Origin: Distichodus sexfasciatus
Taxonomy: Eukaryota; Chordata; Actinopteri; Characiformes; Distichodontidae
Reading direction: 5' to 3'
DNA: 64,000 nt
Assembly (NCBI GenBank): GCA_032718565.1
Contig: JAVGVS010000002.1
Location: 10,085,774-10,149,773 of the forward strand
Notes under the pieces: generated by a model
The model's database searches: none
What the model saw: only the letters and a program-made list of their open reading frames with translations
What the model was told of the DNA's origin: nothing
In this document: positions 25,645-38,939 of the stretch, in pieces
How the letters are laid out: each line of letters starts with the position of its first letter
Numbering within the stretch: the stretch's first letter is position 1
Position numbers and translations under genes: made by a program

Positions 25645-26518
25645 CAGTGGTCACCAACCTTCCCAAGCCCAAGATCCCTGACCTCAGCCCTGGTAAAAGA
25701 AAAGATCTACCAAATTGAGATGGATATTTGTTTTTGTACTTCATTCGTTTTTCTTTGAAAATAACAACGGGTTCTTCATTAGTGCTCTGGAGTACATTAA
25801 ATGCTCTGGAGAACCTTTTTATGATGTAGAACCTTTTAATGCTGTTTAAGATTCTTTGGAGAACTGAATGCAAAAAAAAGAGTTCTTTAAGTAACACTTT
25901 ATATCATCTTCAGTGCTTTTCTAACACGTTATGTTAAAGTATGACCTTACTAACCCTATGCCTAACCTACTGATTTACTTGTGGATGTGTGCAGAATTTA
26001 TTGTTATGGTACAATTTTTAACAGATAATATCTGCCACTGCCTTCCAGACAGATCAGTTATTGCAATTTATATAAAGCAATTGATAAATTGACTGAGTTT
26101 ACATTTTACCAAATTTTTACCAAACACTACATTTGAACAAATTGAACAAATTATTATATATTGCACATAATGAACGTGTTCATTAAAAATTCTTCACTTT
26201 TGGTGTATAATAAGCCTTATAAATAATAAAAATTTGATATAAAGTATTTGATATAAAACCGGCTCTTTTTAGTGAGATGAGTCATAAGAACCGGTTAAAA
26301 GAGGTTGAATTTCCATCACTGATCTTCCATGCAGGAAGAACACTTCTCATAGGTCAATTAAAAGCATTTTTCTCTTATCTCATTGGTCGCTTTCAGGAGA
26401 GGGAGGCTCTGGAAAACCAAAAGTTACTCAGGCAAGATTAAATATATCTTTTTCCATTTATATTCGGGATCTAACGTGAATGTCGCAAAGATCGCGATCG
26501 ACGGGTTGGTGACCGCTG
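25645..26518. mobile_element. non-autonomous hAT transposon (874 bp) with 8-bp target duplication
   Basis: Terminal repeats CAGTGGTCACCAACC (25645) and GGTTGGTGACCGCTG (ending 26518) differ at one base. The element is flanked on both sides by GTCTAGAG (25637-25644 and 26519-26526). An 8-bp duplication with T at position 2 and A at position 7 fits the hAT consensus. The inner right end GATCGCGATCGACGGGTTGG is typical. No transposase inside. Confidence 0.88.
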
Positions 26519-28640
26519 GTCTAGAGGAATACTACTCAGCTACGGATAACGACGTTGTAAGTAAGGATGGATCTTAACCTACAGATCTTAATCCAGTCTT
26601 ACTGACAGCACTACCACCACTGAGCCCCTCAGCATGACCCTTAACTCTAAAGTTACTCCCAACGGACTGTCTCTGTAATTACAAAATAAAAGTAACAGTT
26701 TGATAAATGCTGGGAATGTAAATGCATAAAATTGTAAGCACTTGTGTACAAAAAAGCTTTACGATTGACTGAGACCTCTAAGCTAATTTCAATTATTTGT
26801 GACACTTCACACACACACACACACACCGAGGAACTGGCATATAGATTAAGCAATTACAATACTACTGCTTCCCTCGCTTCCTCTCATGATTCACTGAGAC
26901 TTGTTACCACAGAAATCAATCCTATACCACACCGCCCTTCACCACACTTGATTGTCTGTGTGTGTGTGTGTGCTCCACACTTGTGTGGTCACCATTAATC
27001 ACACAGTGCTCTGGGGGATTGTACCAAACAGCCTCTGTGTCATTTATTGCAGTGTGCTGTATCTGAGCAGAACAGACTCCACCAACTTTAACAGAGTGAG
27101 CATTTAAGGAAAAGTGAACAGCAGCATGCCTTCTCCATCTCTCTCTCTCCCTCTCGGAGTATCCAAATAATCTAAACTTTCACTGGTAATCTTTTTCTCT
27201 ACACAACATGCTATAATTATGGGCATTCTGCTGAATCTCTCCCCCCTACAGAGGAACTGGGTGATGCTGGGTTTGCATGCAAAACTCCTAAGGGACCAAA
27301 CTTCTGTTCTGTGCAAACTTCGGTTTTGCCTCCCAACACACACACCCATGCATACACATACATACTTGCTCTTTCTCTTATACACACATTCTCTCTCAAA
27401 CAGACTATATCTCTCTCGTTCTCTCTCACAAATACGCACAAACTCTCTCTTTCTCTCTTACACACATCTGAGATGGCTAATGCCTGTCAGATGGAGTGTG
27501 AATAGCGCAAGGCCTCAGACGTATTTGTTTGCACTGGCTGCCTCTACCAGACTAAACTGGTATCTGGCTCCAGCAGCTGCATCAGATCACAACAAGGATG
27601 GGTGTGGAAACTCCACCTGGCAAAACAAGAGCATGGCTGACAGCAGAGTAACGGCTCTGTTAATGTACGAGCAGTTTACTGAGGGAAGCCACCTGAATCG
27701 TACTTTCGATTGGGTTGGTAGGGGGTGTAGTGTAACATGCTACAAGACAGTGGATGTGAAACGAGAAAAAAAGAGTCTGCTTTTGTCTGTGGGAAGGGGG
27801 TCTGACTGAATTATGGGGCTTGGAGTCCAAAGGCCAAGCACTGTATTTAGTTAAGAGGATTGTGAGAACAGGGAGGAAACTCTGCCTGATTTTACGTCTA
27901 AAACATTTGGTGAACCGACCCAAAGCTGAGCTCTTGCTCTGAAATGTCTCTCCTCAGGACTATCTCTGCCTAAATATGAAGATTAAAGTGCAGTCTGTGT
28001 TTTCACAAACTTCTCAATTCTGCCTTGGCCAGTTCTGTCCCATCTAACGCAGGGCACCTGCAGCCCTTGGGAGAGACACGTTTACGTCTGTCCACAGTGT
28101 GCGAACAATTATGAAAGCCAAGGATGAAAACATGATGATGCAGATGAGCGTGTGTGTGTGTGTGTGTGTGTGTGACCTTGTGTATGGGCCGTCACACATA
28201 AGGGGAAAATGCATATGGAGACACAAAGCAGTCTGTGTCTGCATGTTGCTGATCCGCAGGTGTGTCACGTTCTCCCACAGTGAGGAGGGCTGTAGGTTAA
28301 GCCCAAGCGGTGCAGAGGCAATGTGTTCCCTTCTCCCCTCGTGCAGGTGGGAGGGTGTTGATTGCCCTGATTGGTAGCAGGGAGTGGTTAGAAAAAAACC
28401 TGAAACCAAAATCTCTGTGAGTCCTGCTTTTTGTGGTCAAGGGGTTAAGTGTGACCCAGGAGGTGGTAGAATTAGAGAAGTGTCTCAGTTTCCTCGTTCA
28501 TCGTCCTACACTTATTGATGGAAGTGATTATGTTTTACTCCTGATCTTCTCCATACAGAACACATGTAGTCTATTGTAATATATGTTGTTGCTCTATTTT
28601 CTTGCTCTCAGCAAGCAAAGGCAAATCTATTGACTTTTCA
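26519..28640. other. intergenic, with microsatellites
   Basis: CA/GT repeats at 26808-26827, 26959-26972 and 28150-28174. A SINE-like piece CACTACCACCACTGAGCCCC lies near 26609. A 196-codon plus-strand frame (27219-27809) crosses simple sequence and is not supported as a gene. Confidence 0.5.
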
Positions 28641-28984
28641 TTTTCATTCATTATCCGAACCGCTTAATCCCAACCAGGGCCGCGGTGGGGACCCAAGCCC
28701 ATCCCAGGAATTTACAGGCACAAGGTGGGGACCAAGCCTGAGTAGGCGCCAACACACTGCAGGGCACACACAATCACACTCTCATTCACACCTTATGGGC
28801 CAGTTCCGAGTCGCCAATTAACCTTTATTACATGCTTTTGGACCGATGGAGGAAACCCACCACAACATGGGGAGAGAATACAAACTCTACACAGAAAAGC
28901 TTTTCGGCCAACCCGGGGTTTGTACCAAGGACCTTCTCGCTGTGAGGCGTCAGCACTAACCACTGCACCACTGTGCCACCCTTT
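28641..28984 (+). repeat. dispersed fish repeat, copy 1
   Basis: Runs from ATTCATTATCCGAACCGCTT through ACTGCAGGGCACACACAATC to AACCACTGCACCACTGTGCC. It shares order and wording with 37799-38055. Family unclassified; both plausibly derive from a LINE 3' region. Confidence 0.65.
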
Positions 28985-30020
28985 TTCATTTTCAAAGAAA
29001 AACGTTTTGGTTTTTAGGGGACAATTTGAAACTCACAGAAACTGTCTTTTCTATCTTTGTGAGATACATTGACATAATCTATGTACATCCCATATTGACT
29101 AGTTGTAAATAATACTGTAGCCACACCCTAACATTACCCTCAGGAACCAAATGCAAATCTTTTCACCAGTTTTGTATAAATTAAAGTTACAGCAATTTAT
29201 CCTCATCATAACTAGTTGTCACATTTGTCCTCATGAACCCTGAAAGTTTTCCCACTTTTAGGAGACATCACACACATACACACCCATCTCACACCAGTTG
29301 TTTTTACAGTCTTATATGATGGACAACTGCTTACATATGGACATTTTCCAGAAATCTCTCTCATACCACTCATTCTCCACCAGACAGAGTCTTACTGCCT
29401 TTCACTCTTCTCCAAGCCGGTCAGCAGCTCTTTCTGAGATTTCATACTGTTTTGTCATAGCGTTACTGGTCTGAGAATTGTCAAAACTGATAAGAACACC
29501 TTATGAAATTTGGCCACTTAACAGAGACATGTCAGAGTTTTATTTTTAGTGTTAACTGCAGTCAGAAGGAATGAAGTGAAGGATTATGGAGTTGCTGTAG
29601 CTGTATAATGACTTGCTCTCACTATTCTAACCCATAGCAGGTCTCCACATTCATATACACCAACACATGTCACGTCTTTAGGAGTTCTAGAGTGTGTGGT
29701 AAGGTACTATGATGCCAGCATTTGTAAGACTGCTTTGGTTAATTCTACTACTACTACACCACTAGCATGCAGTAGAACGCCAGCCCTGTTCATGATTTGG
29801 ACTTGCACAGTGACACAGGTGGATGCTAATGAGTGGGTTTGTCCTGTGTGAAAGCTCTGTGTTCACCAGCACAATCACTGCTGCCCCCCAGGCTCTCAGA
29901 ACACTGCAGCCCTGCTGGATGTAGCTCAGCTTAGCCCAGCTGTCCTCATATACAGCTAGGGAGAACACACCATGATTTTTTTTCTGTATGTGTGTTGCTG
30001 TGTGTATTTGTCCATATATA
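28985..30020. other. intergenic sequence
   Basis: 29005-29283 resembles a fish repeat often found next to CA microsatellites. The rest is unremarkable. No gene seen. Confidence 0.4.
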
Positions 30021-30297
30021 CAGGGGCGTTTCCAACCTTTAAAGACACCCTGGGCTTAGCCCGGACCGGATGTAAATTCACAGAGGAGGAATTTTTTCAA
30101 TTTGTATACAGTATATAAAAGGTGTTATAGTAGACTACAGACGATAGTAGACTGCTTAAATTATCATTTAACTTCCAGATGCATGCATGTTAATGAAATG
30201 AATAAGCTAGACAACTGTACAATTACTTTGGCTACCCGGGCTAGACTCAAAATACCCTGGGCTGAAGCCCTGGTAAAATCGACTGGCGATGCTCCTG
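30021..30297. mobile_element. short hAT-like MITE (277 bp)
   Basis: Begins CAGGGGCGTTT and ends ATGCTCCTG. Subterminal ACCCTGGGCTTAGCCCGG and ACCCTGGGCTGAAGCCCTGG are related. Flanks CATATATA (30013-30020) and CACATATA (30298-30305) match at 7 of 8 bases as a target duplication. Confidence 0.55.
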
Positions 30298-30544
30298 CAC
30301 ATATACGTATATACATATACTGATAGGTATAGATGTGTTGGGAAAAAGGTTTTTGCATGTTTTTTGTGAGTGCATTTGTCTAAATTTGATATGAAATGTA
30401 TAAACTACTCAAGAGAAAATTTGCAAGTTTTCGGGAGATAAGAGTAAGCCAAAAATCAGATTTTAATAGTTTCCACTAAATAATAAAATTATGATATTTT
30501 ACCCTGACACAAAAATATGAAAATAAATGTGTGTGCAGGTAAAT

Positions 30545-30795
30545 GTACATGTGGAGTGACAGATAATGGTTATAGGGATTTTACAGATTTTTTGAGGTTT
30601 TACTTCTCCTAAAAGATTTTTGGGGGGCTTTGTGAGGACTATTTTGTATGTGAGAACAGGTTGTCATAAAGATAAAATACTTTTATAGGAAACTAAAGAA
30701 AAGACTGAGTTTAACTACTGAGGTTAAGGTTAGGGTAAGCTGTAGTATTATTTACATCTTGTAATTCAGTCAAAGGAGGTGTGTGTGTGTACTTA
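30545..30795. repeat. dispersed (GT)n-associated repeat, copy 2
   Basis: TACTGAGGTTAAGGTTAGGG and ATTATTTACATCTTGTAATT occur in the same order as in copy 1 (4168-4340), and a GT repeat follows in both. Confidence 0.45.
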
Positions 30796-32800
30796 TTATG
30801 TTTAATTTTTTATGGGTTTATATGTTGTAGTGAGGCTGTTGCTAAAACAGTTTTTACATAGATTAAAAATACTAAAGTAGTTAAAAAGTAAATAGTTACA
30901 GCACTCACATTACTGCTGTAGGTTTAGTGTTAGAATCATCTAAATAATACATTTGTGAACTTCTAATTTTTCTTCTAAATGTTTCTGTGCTTGTGTGTGT
31001 GTGTGTGTGTGTGTATACACTGGTTTGTCAGTGAGACATCATTCTCAGGTGTACTGCTGAACAAATGTGTCTTTGTTGTAGGGTGAGAGGGACCAGAGTG
31101 GTATTAAGCTTACTGTTATCACGCCAGTACTATAGAAGGAGAAGGGATTAAGAGTCTCCCTCTCTCTCCCTCTCTCTCCCTCTAATTCTGTCCCAGTAAG
31201 TCTCTACTCAGTAAGAAGAGACAATATATATTCATGCTTGGAGTGGTAAGGAAGGAAAAGCTAAAATATTTAGTGATATCCCCTCTCCCTCTGCTACAGG
31301 AGTATGGACGTGCTATAGATTACAGTCTCCAGCCTCACATTTTACATTTTTCACATATGATTTTATCAGAGGAAAATAGCTTTGTCTTGACAGCCTTTAC
31401 CATGTCTAAACAGATTGTACTACATGTACTCAATATTATTTATAACATCTAATACACTAGATGCATGTGAAGGAAATTACATTTAGAGACATGTCAGCTG
31501 TTCTAGAATCAGTAATAATTTGGAGGCTGAGATGGTCGGGGACTGGGTAACAACACTAATATGATATTAACAAAATCCTGGATGGAATACTGAATACAAA
31601 GCAGGATTTCAAACAATAAAACCTAATTATATATATAAAATAAGATGCTGGTATAATTATGTTGTTAATAATTTGTAAACCATATTTCTCACTTAAATAA
31701 TTATGTTGCATTAGATAGTATTTTAGTTAGTGCCTCTACAAAATAATTATAAAAAAATAACTTTTTGTTCTGGTTTAATCACGTAAATAAAGAGATATTC
31801 TACATTACCATTTATGGTAAAATGTTTAGCTCTATTAGAAGTGTTCTGAGCTTGTGCTCGAGAAGTTAGACGTGTGCATGTGTGTGGCTCTTTGATATGT
31901 CCACTCTGCACGTCAGTTCTGCAGGGAATAAAATAATGTCACTGCGCTCGATTCTGGACCTGAACAAGAGAACACAAGGAGATATTTATTTCATCTTCTG
32001 TGTTTGTCATCACACAAGCTCATATAATCCACTGATGAAAATGTAATAGCTCATACACAAATGCCTATATACACACACATCCTTTATCACACTCTGAGGC
32101 TTAGCCGTGTCCTCCAGCGCAGAACGTTATTTACTAAACTGGCTTCCTAACAAGTGAAGAGTGATTACCATGAGGAATGCAATGAAAACACCAGCGCTGG
32201 AGGAAGATCCATCATAATTGATGTGTTGCAAAGCAGATTACACACATTAGCGCACACAGTTTTAAATATGACAGCTCCAACCGAACATGAAAAATTCCAT
32301 CATGTGGGGAAAAGGGAGGAAGGGAGGGAGGGGGGTGTATTATGCTCTCAGGATATTAGGATGCATGGCAAGTAACAAAGGAACATTTGCATGAGTGTGT
32401 ATCCGACCCCCACCTCTGCCTTCTCTGCCATAACAAGTTTTTTATTTGTCCCTAATTTCAGTTGGATCTTCCATTTTGCATCCCCTCTGCTGCTCTTCCA
32501 GCTACTCCATAATGCCATCAGAAAGTCGAGCAGCCTAATCCCCAACATGATATTCGATACAATAGGCTGTTTGAGAAGAGGGGATCACTCATGCACTGTT
32601 ATACAAAGAACAGACCCTTTTTATATAACGTACAGAATACAACATTCTGCTGTTGGGAAATTTCACTGCTTAATTATGAAATGGTTCTAAAAATGTTTGT
32701 GTTTATGGCTGAGACCTGAATGTTGCTGTAACATCATTGTTGTTGCTGGCCTCAAAATTTGTGTTTGAACAACAACAGTAACAACAACAACAACCACAGC

Positions 32801-32854
<54 letters not shown>

Positions 32855-34479
32855 TAATAATAATAATAATAATAATAGCAGCAATATAAACAACAACACC
32901 AACTATTATTGTGTGTAATAATATTAATAATGTATGTATTATTACTGATGTTATTTATTTATTGTTTTTCTTCAAATATTATTATTATTATATGTTTTAA
33001 TATCTTTAATTACATTTCATTACCTTGACAATCCTCCTTGTCCTGCATGTCTATGTATGCAGAGCCAACAGACTGTAAAACATTCTCTAATTTTATTTGG
33101 CTCTCTCTGAAAGGTAATATTTTCTTTACATTTGCTTCCTTGTGATTTCATTAATCTGGGATGATTTTAATTTGGACTATCATTCTTTCGTAATTACAGG
33201 ACTAATTAATTGTTCTTCACTTGAGACAGATGGAAGTGGCTGTGTTTGTGAGCTGAAAACCTCTTCAGAAAGTGATGTAGTTGCGCCCTCTCAGAGCCCT
33301 CTAACTCACACTTCAGATTAATCACCTGGCACCACAAAGGTAATGTAGAAATATTCCACTGCCTCCTAATGCCTCCAATAATATTTCTCTTTTCACAAAT
33401 ATAGGGAGACCCAGAGGTGTGTCTCAGCAGTGGGTGAATTTATGAGATATTGAGAAGTGAACCTAAATAATTAGCGCTACTAAGATTGTAAAACAATAGT
33501 TCACTTCCTCCATCATGAAACACAATACAACACTTGTGTTCAGTCTTGTATTGTGAGTTGCCATGTGTTCAGCAGATCCATATGTAGAGACATAATCATA
33601 TTTTCTCAGACACATTTCAAATCTTATCAAACAATGCTGTTTTTTTCTCACTATCCTGCTTCTTTTGATATCAGATTTCACATATTTTATTTATTTTTTA
33701 ATCACCATAAATTGTAAAAAATATGTTGAATGGAAAAGTACCTAGATTGTGATAATGGTGAGGAAATTAGACTAATAATAATAATTGATATTTTCAACAA
33801 AGTACAATTTTAATTTTCTAAGGCTGTCACGTGGTTTATTTTTATAGTATATGAGTAATGTTGGAGTGTTTGTAAGTCTTGATTATTATGTTGTGCTGTT
33901 GATATTTCTATGTTCCTAGACCACCATTAAGAGTAAAAAGAGCCTAAATCTTTCTCCAACACTGACCTCTAGTGGCAAGTCCCCTTTAGTCACCATGATG
34001 AAAAAAAGAAATGACCTTTTATCAGTCAGTCACTCACTGCATACCTAAGAACTGCTCCAGCTGTCGTATTTCAGCTTCCTCTTTCATAATGATGTTTACA
34101 ATTGCCCACTTGCCCATTCTGCCACTGAAAAATTCCTGCAATTGGGATTTCAAGAGTTTGCCCCTCTTATAATCAAGTCTCAGAGGAATATAAAGCTGAC
34201 TGAAGCCTGTAGACCAACACAGCCAGAAGCGTCAGGAATGGTTTATGGTTCTTCTCTTACCGAACTTTCTCTCCAGTTTTATCTGATTTCATTTCCAATA
34301 CTAGACCTATGGCTCAGCTGCTTTTTAGAATCCAGTGTCACCTATGGCTAAATCTAGGAAAAAGAGATACGATAAAACATCCATTTTTTTTTTCTTCTAT
34401 TTATGCCAGCAGTTAATGTTAATGTTATCAACGTCTTTAAGTCCTCTACTATCATAAATATTGCATCTCCTTCTCGCTT
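30796..34479. other. intergenic, AT-rich, with TAA repeat
   Basis: GT repeat at 30992-31014. (AAT)n/(TAA)n at 32800-32877, with a single register break near 32849. A TCACGTG E-box lies at 33827-33833. No gene seen. Confidence 0.5.
32800..32877. repeat. TAA trinucleotide microsatellite
   Basis: About 26 units of AAT/TAA with one interruption. Adjoins an ACA-rich trinucleotide patch (32767-32800). Confidence 0.95.
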
Positions 34480-35470
34480 TTGACCCCATTCTCATGAATC
34501 CCTCTGTGCCCTGTGTGTTCCCGCACCCTATTGCTCCGCTTCCTCTTTCTCATCATTCTCCTCCTCAGCATCTCTCCATCTCCGTCCTCAAGGCTCTCCC
34601 GTCACCCCTTGGTGCCCCGTGCAGCTGTCGAGCACCGCTCAGATCTATGGAATACGGTGAAATGGAGGGGCCAGCCTCGGCAGACTGTAATAGGCGTAAT
34701 AGGGTCAAGGCTCCGCATTTAATAAACAATTACCCATTAATAATGAATGAGTCTGCTTCCAAAGGGCCTGGTGGCGGCCCCGCTGTCCGATGAATAATGC
34801 ACAGAGCCCTGGTCAAACGGCCCGACCCACGCAGCGCCAATTATCTCTGTGTGTGCAACAAACACACACACAACCCGATGCCCCCTGGTCTCGGCCTTGT
34901 ACACCACACTCTTAGAGTATGGCAGAAACTTGACAAAGGCATACACCTCATCCCCCACACTCACACACACCACGTCGCCTGGCGTGCACTCGCTCAGATT
35001 CGCTTTCATTTCCTCCTTATTTTATTTGCCTGATTTCCCATAGTTCTCGGCAATGGCAAAAGCTTTCAATTCTCAGCCCGACCTGCTCGCTCCCATTGCA
35101 GATTACAAATCAATATCATTAAGTAGGTCATCCGCCGCCCCTCAGGAAGTCGCTCAGATTAGCAAGAAGTTCACCGGGCAGACCAGCTGGATGCTTATAT
35201 AGTCCCGGCGCAGGGGGCTTGAATTAAACAGAGACAGAGCCTGCAGGCCCTACCACTGCTCTCCATTTGAATACAAGAAGGACAGATAGGCAGACCCCAG
35301 CGGGAACTGGGGGCCAGAGCTCTGGTCCTGCAGATCAAGCGTGAAGCCCCGCAGTTACACGGGCCCGTTAGCTCTTCTGGGCCTGAGCTCCAGTGGAGAG
35401 GCGCTGCCCAATAAGGTCCCCATGGCTCCTCCTCGCTGCCTTTAATGAGATAAGCACCTCAGCCCTCTGC
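34480..35470. other. candidate conserved non-coding block
   Basis: GC-richer repeat-poor sequence mixed with homeobox cores: AATAAACAATTACCCATTAA at 34720, GATGAATAATGC near 34790, GCCAATTATC near 34837. The pattern resembles vertebrate developmental enhancers. Conservation was not tested. Confidence 0.35.
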
Positions 35471-35562
35471 ACATTGGGTCCAAAGTGGAGAAATCAGACC
35501 AGAGTGCCAGAGAGAACTTACAGTCAGGTTGTGTGGTGTAGTTATGTGCATAACTTTTTTCA

Positions 35563-35565
<3 letters not shown>

Positions 35566-35609
<44 letters not shown>

Positions 35610-35659
35610 GTGTGTAATAATAATAATAATAATAACTCTATAATAATAATAATAATAAT
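35566..35659. repeat. TTA / AAT trinucleotide microsatellites in opposite phase
   Basis: (ATT)n at 35566-35610, then GTGTG and (AAT)n at 35615-35659. The two halves are complementary and can fold into a hairpin. Confidence 0.9.
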
Positions 35660-36229
35660 TGAATTATTCTGTGAATTATTAATTTGTATAGCATGTATGA
35701 TCTAAAATGATAAATTCTTAAAATTAGTTAAAATTATATTGCTTATGATGTCCTGTAAAATATCCAACATATTACTTTTAAAATGCAGATGGATTTAAAA
35801 TTCTTTTTATTCAAATAACAGCATTGAACTAATCTACTGAGTATTAATAAACTAAAAATAAGGTGTAAAAATATAGTTAAATGACAAATTCGTGGATAGT
35901 TTTTAATTTATTTTAAAGCCAATTACTAAGAATTCAGCAGTGGTTTAAAGCTCCCAGTTGAAATTAATATTTATGGTCCTTCTTCTTAGTGTATACACTA
36001 CAAATTACTACTGCTATTTGGAAATTTTGACTCTTTATTAACAAACTGCTTTCACAACACACAAATGTATAGATGTACCAGGATTTGCAGTGGTAGCGGT
36101 CTTTGACAACATTAACATTTGGCAATTTTAAATATTCCCAGATGTGCTATTTAGACTAACTATGCACTTATAATTATTTAACAGTTCTTACATAAATTGA
36201 GCAATTAAATGTTACATTTCACAGTGTGT
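35660..36229. other. intergenic AT-rich sequence
   Basis: Nothing recognised. Confidence 0.4.
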
Positions 36230-37060
36230 TTGAATTAAACAGCGGCTCGTGCTGGTGGAGAATAAAGTGTTTCTGGCTGTCAGACGAATCAAATCGGAAT
36301 GCAGCTAAGCCCATGTCCATTCATTATAATCTTGCAAATATATGTATAGCTATAAATTAACATGCACTCATGCATATGCACGGGAGAGCAGGAGCCATGT
36401 GTGTCCTCTGCCTGTGATTTCATTTTCAGCATGAAGGTTTAGCTGCAGATCAGTTCTGAATTAGCATTAAAGAAACCTCCCGGCTAGATGACAGCATACT
36501 GCTTTACCCCATACCCCACTGCCCCCACTCCTCTCTCTCTCTCTCGAGCACCATAGATTCACTTTCTTTCCTAATGACACCCTCTTCTCTCCTCAGTCAC
36601 ATTCGGCCTCACGCATCCTGCTCTGGGGTGATTTAAAACACACTCCTCTCTGCCGGGGCTTTATTGTGGAGCAGCGCCCGGCGCAGCCCAAGACACCTTT
36701 CACCCCCCACCTCCATGTGCAGCACATCTGGAAGTGTGCACTCAAATAATTGGAAGTCAATTTGTTTGAAGCTATGTTTTTGGCATCTGGTTTGATTCAT
36801 TCGTACTGTCTGGAAATCACATCGAGGCTTTTTTTTTATGGTGCAGCGCCCAGCTGGAGGGTTTTCAGCTCTTTGTATTCTGTCATTAATATGCCGTTCT
36901 CCAGCCGGTGACGTGGGAGTCGGTGTGGGACTGCTGCAGTGCGGCCCCCATAAACACAGAATAGATTCAGAGCCCCAGAGGAGAGTGCAATGGCTGACTT
37001 TGCGTGGCAAGAAGGGCCACGAGGTGCCCGGTGGTCTGCAGTCTCTGTAGGTAACAACAC
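36230..37060. other. candidate conserved non-coding block
   Basis: Repeat-poor and GC-richer, with a CT run at 36531-36545. Open frames of 70-125 codons overlap on both strands, as expected of composition rather than coding. Constraint is a guess. Confidence 0.3.
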
Positions 37061-37235
37061 GCTGCTGTTTTTATTCTTAAACTAAGTGGAAGTGAGTTTT
37101 TTGGGAAAGTTTGCTTAACATTTAAGCCTAATAACTACTTCTAGCTGCAATCTATATGGCATTTAAATGACTCAGAGTTTGAGAGGTGTTTTGATCCAAC
37201 TACGTTGTAGACATCGAAATTATCCGAATCACCCA

Positions 37236-37384
37236 GGGGTGCGTTTCCCAAAAGCATAGTTGCTAACGTATTGCTAACACTATGTTAGTTACTAATGTAC
37301 ACTATGTTAGTTGCTAACGTACACTATGTTAGTTGCTAATGTACACTACATAGTTAGCAACTATGCTTTTGGGAAACGAACCCC
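37236..37384. repeat. foldback element with internal tandem repeats
   Basis: GGGGTGCGTTTCCCAAAAGC and CATAGTTGCTAAC at the left are mirrored by GTTAGCAACTATG and CTTTTGGGAAACGAACCCC at the right. Between them the unit GTACACTATGTTAGTTGCTA occurs about three times with small changes. A GT microsatellite follows at 37400-37425. Confidence 0.8.
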
Positions 37385-37798
37385 AGAACAGTAAAGAGAG
37401 TGTGTGTGTGTGTGTGTGTGTGTGTCCCTAACACAAGCTCACACAAGCCCCAACTTCAGTATCCTTAAACATGATTTAATTTTCTAATAAAACAATGAAG
37501 TGTAACTGCTCATGTTGCTGAGTGGATTCATTCCAGAGAAATTATTTTTTGTTTGTGTTTGATGTGGGTTCAAGACTGGCTGCAATGATCAAAAGTGAGG
37601 CATTATGCAGAGGTAAGAGTTCTTCTGTGTGTGTGTGTGTGTGAAAGAACAAAGTGTATTATCTCCATCTACTGGTCAAAAATGGGAGTGAATGGATCAT
37701 GGACACAACCATGAACTGAGATATACAATGTGAGTAGTATAAATACCAAAAGAGGTGCATGTTGGCAATCAGCTTTTTGTCAGGGATTGTACAAGTTC

Positions 37799-38055
37799 AT
37801 TCATTCATTCATTATTCTAACCGCTTAATTCCAATTGGGGTCGCGGGGGAACCGGAGCCTATCCCGGAAACTACAGGCGCAAGGCGGGAACCAATCCTGG
37901 GCAGTCATTAACACACCGCAGGGCACACACACTCACATGCACACCTTACGGGGCCAATTTAGATTCGCCAGTTAACGTGTATTGCATGTTTTTGGACTGT
38001 GTGAGGAAACCGGAGCACCCGGAGAAAATCCACAATCCCATCATGCCGCCCTGGA
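37799..38055 (+). repeat. dispersed fish repeat, copy 2
   Basis: ATTATTCTAACCGCTTAATT, CGCAGGGCACACACACTCAC, TGCATGTTTTTGGACTGTGT and GAAACCGGAGCACCCGGAG. Same family as 28641-28984, truncated at the 3' end. Confidence 0.65.
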
Positions 38056-38939
38056 TTGTATTGTTAAACAAGTAAAAAAACATAATGACTTTATGTGTGA
38101 TTAGACAAGTGCAGGATATGATACTTTTTATATGACTTATCTCCTTATTTTTAACCTTAAGGTAAGAGAGTGTGTGTGTGTGTGTGTGTGTCTAAAAATG
38201 CCCAAAACATGCATGCCCACCTTAATCCAGATTGTAGTTTAATTAATGACCAGTTGTTTTCTAAATAGTGTTCATCTCTGCTGGAGTGTTTCCAAATATT
38301 CTGCTTGGGACATGATAAAATATTATGCTCGCTGACAATATAAAACCTGCACATTTACTAAAATGACAATAGCCGTCACAGTGCTCCATGTAAGGAAGGA
38401 ATATATGCTGACACAAAATTCACATAAATGTGATCTAGCTTACAGAACATTTTTCTTTCCCTAAGTTCCTTCAGTGCTATATGAAGCCTGCTACTCTTTT
38501 TGCTGAAAGCAGCATTGACCTGCATTATTTAAGATGGCTCATAACATTGATTTGCTGGATACTGATGGATGAATTGTTGGTGAAAGTGGTGAAATTGTTG
38601 GTAAAGTTAGTGCTAAAATCCATTCATTAACGATACCCAAACTGCCCTGCAAAGTGGTTTGCATTGGTTGTTGAGTAACACTTTCTTTCATAAACTGGTT
38701 TACTTTTAATCCCTATGAACTGCTGAAACTTCAAATAATTGCTGTGCTGAAATTAAAGATCTAGGGAAGTGATCACTCTGAACAGCTGAACTAAGCACCA
38801 AATTTTTGTTTGTCTTAAAAAGGGCAATCAATAGTAACACATCAGAACTTTACAGATATAAAAGACTTCAGGAAGTGGCTGTGAAATCGGAAAAGCTGAA
38901 GTGGATTCATAAAAATTAATTTCATAAGGCGTTCCAGAG
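38056..38939. other. intergenic sequence with GT repeat 38169-38191
   Basis: AT-rich sequence. No gene seen. Confidence 0.45.

Noticed and set aside
27219..27809. 196-codon plus-strand open frame
   Set aside because: Crosses CA/CT simple sequence, no domain, no homology recognised.
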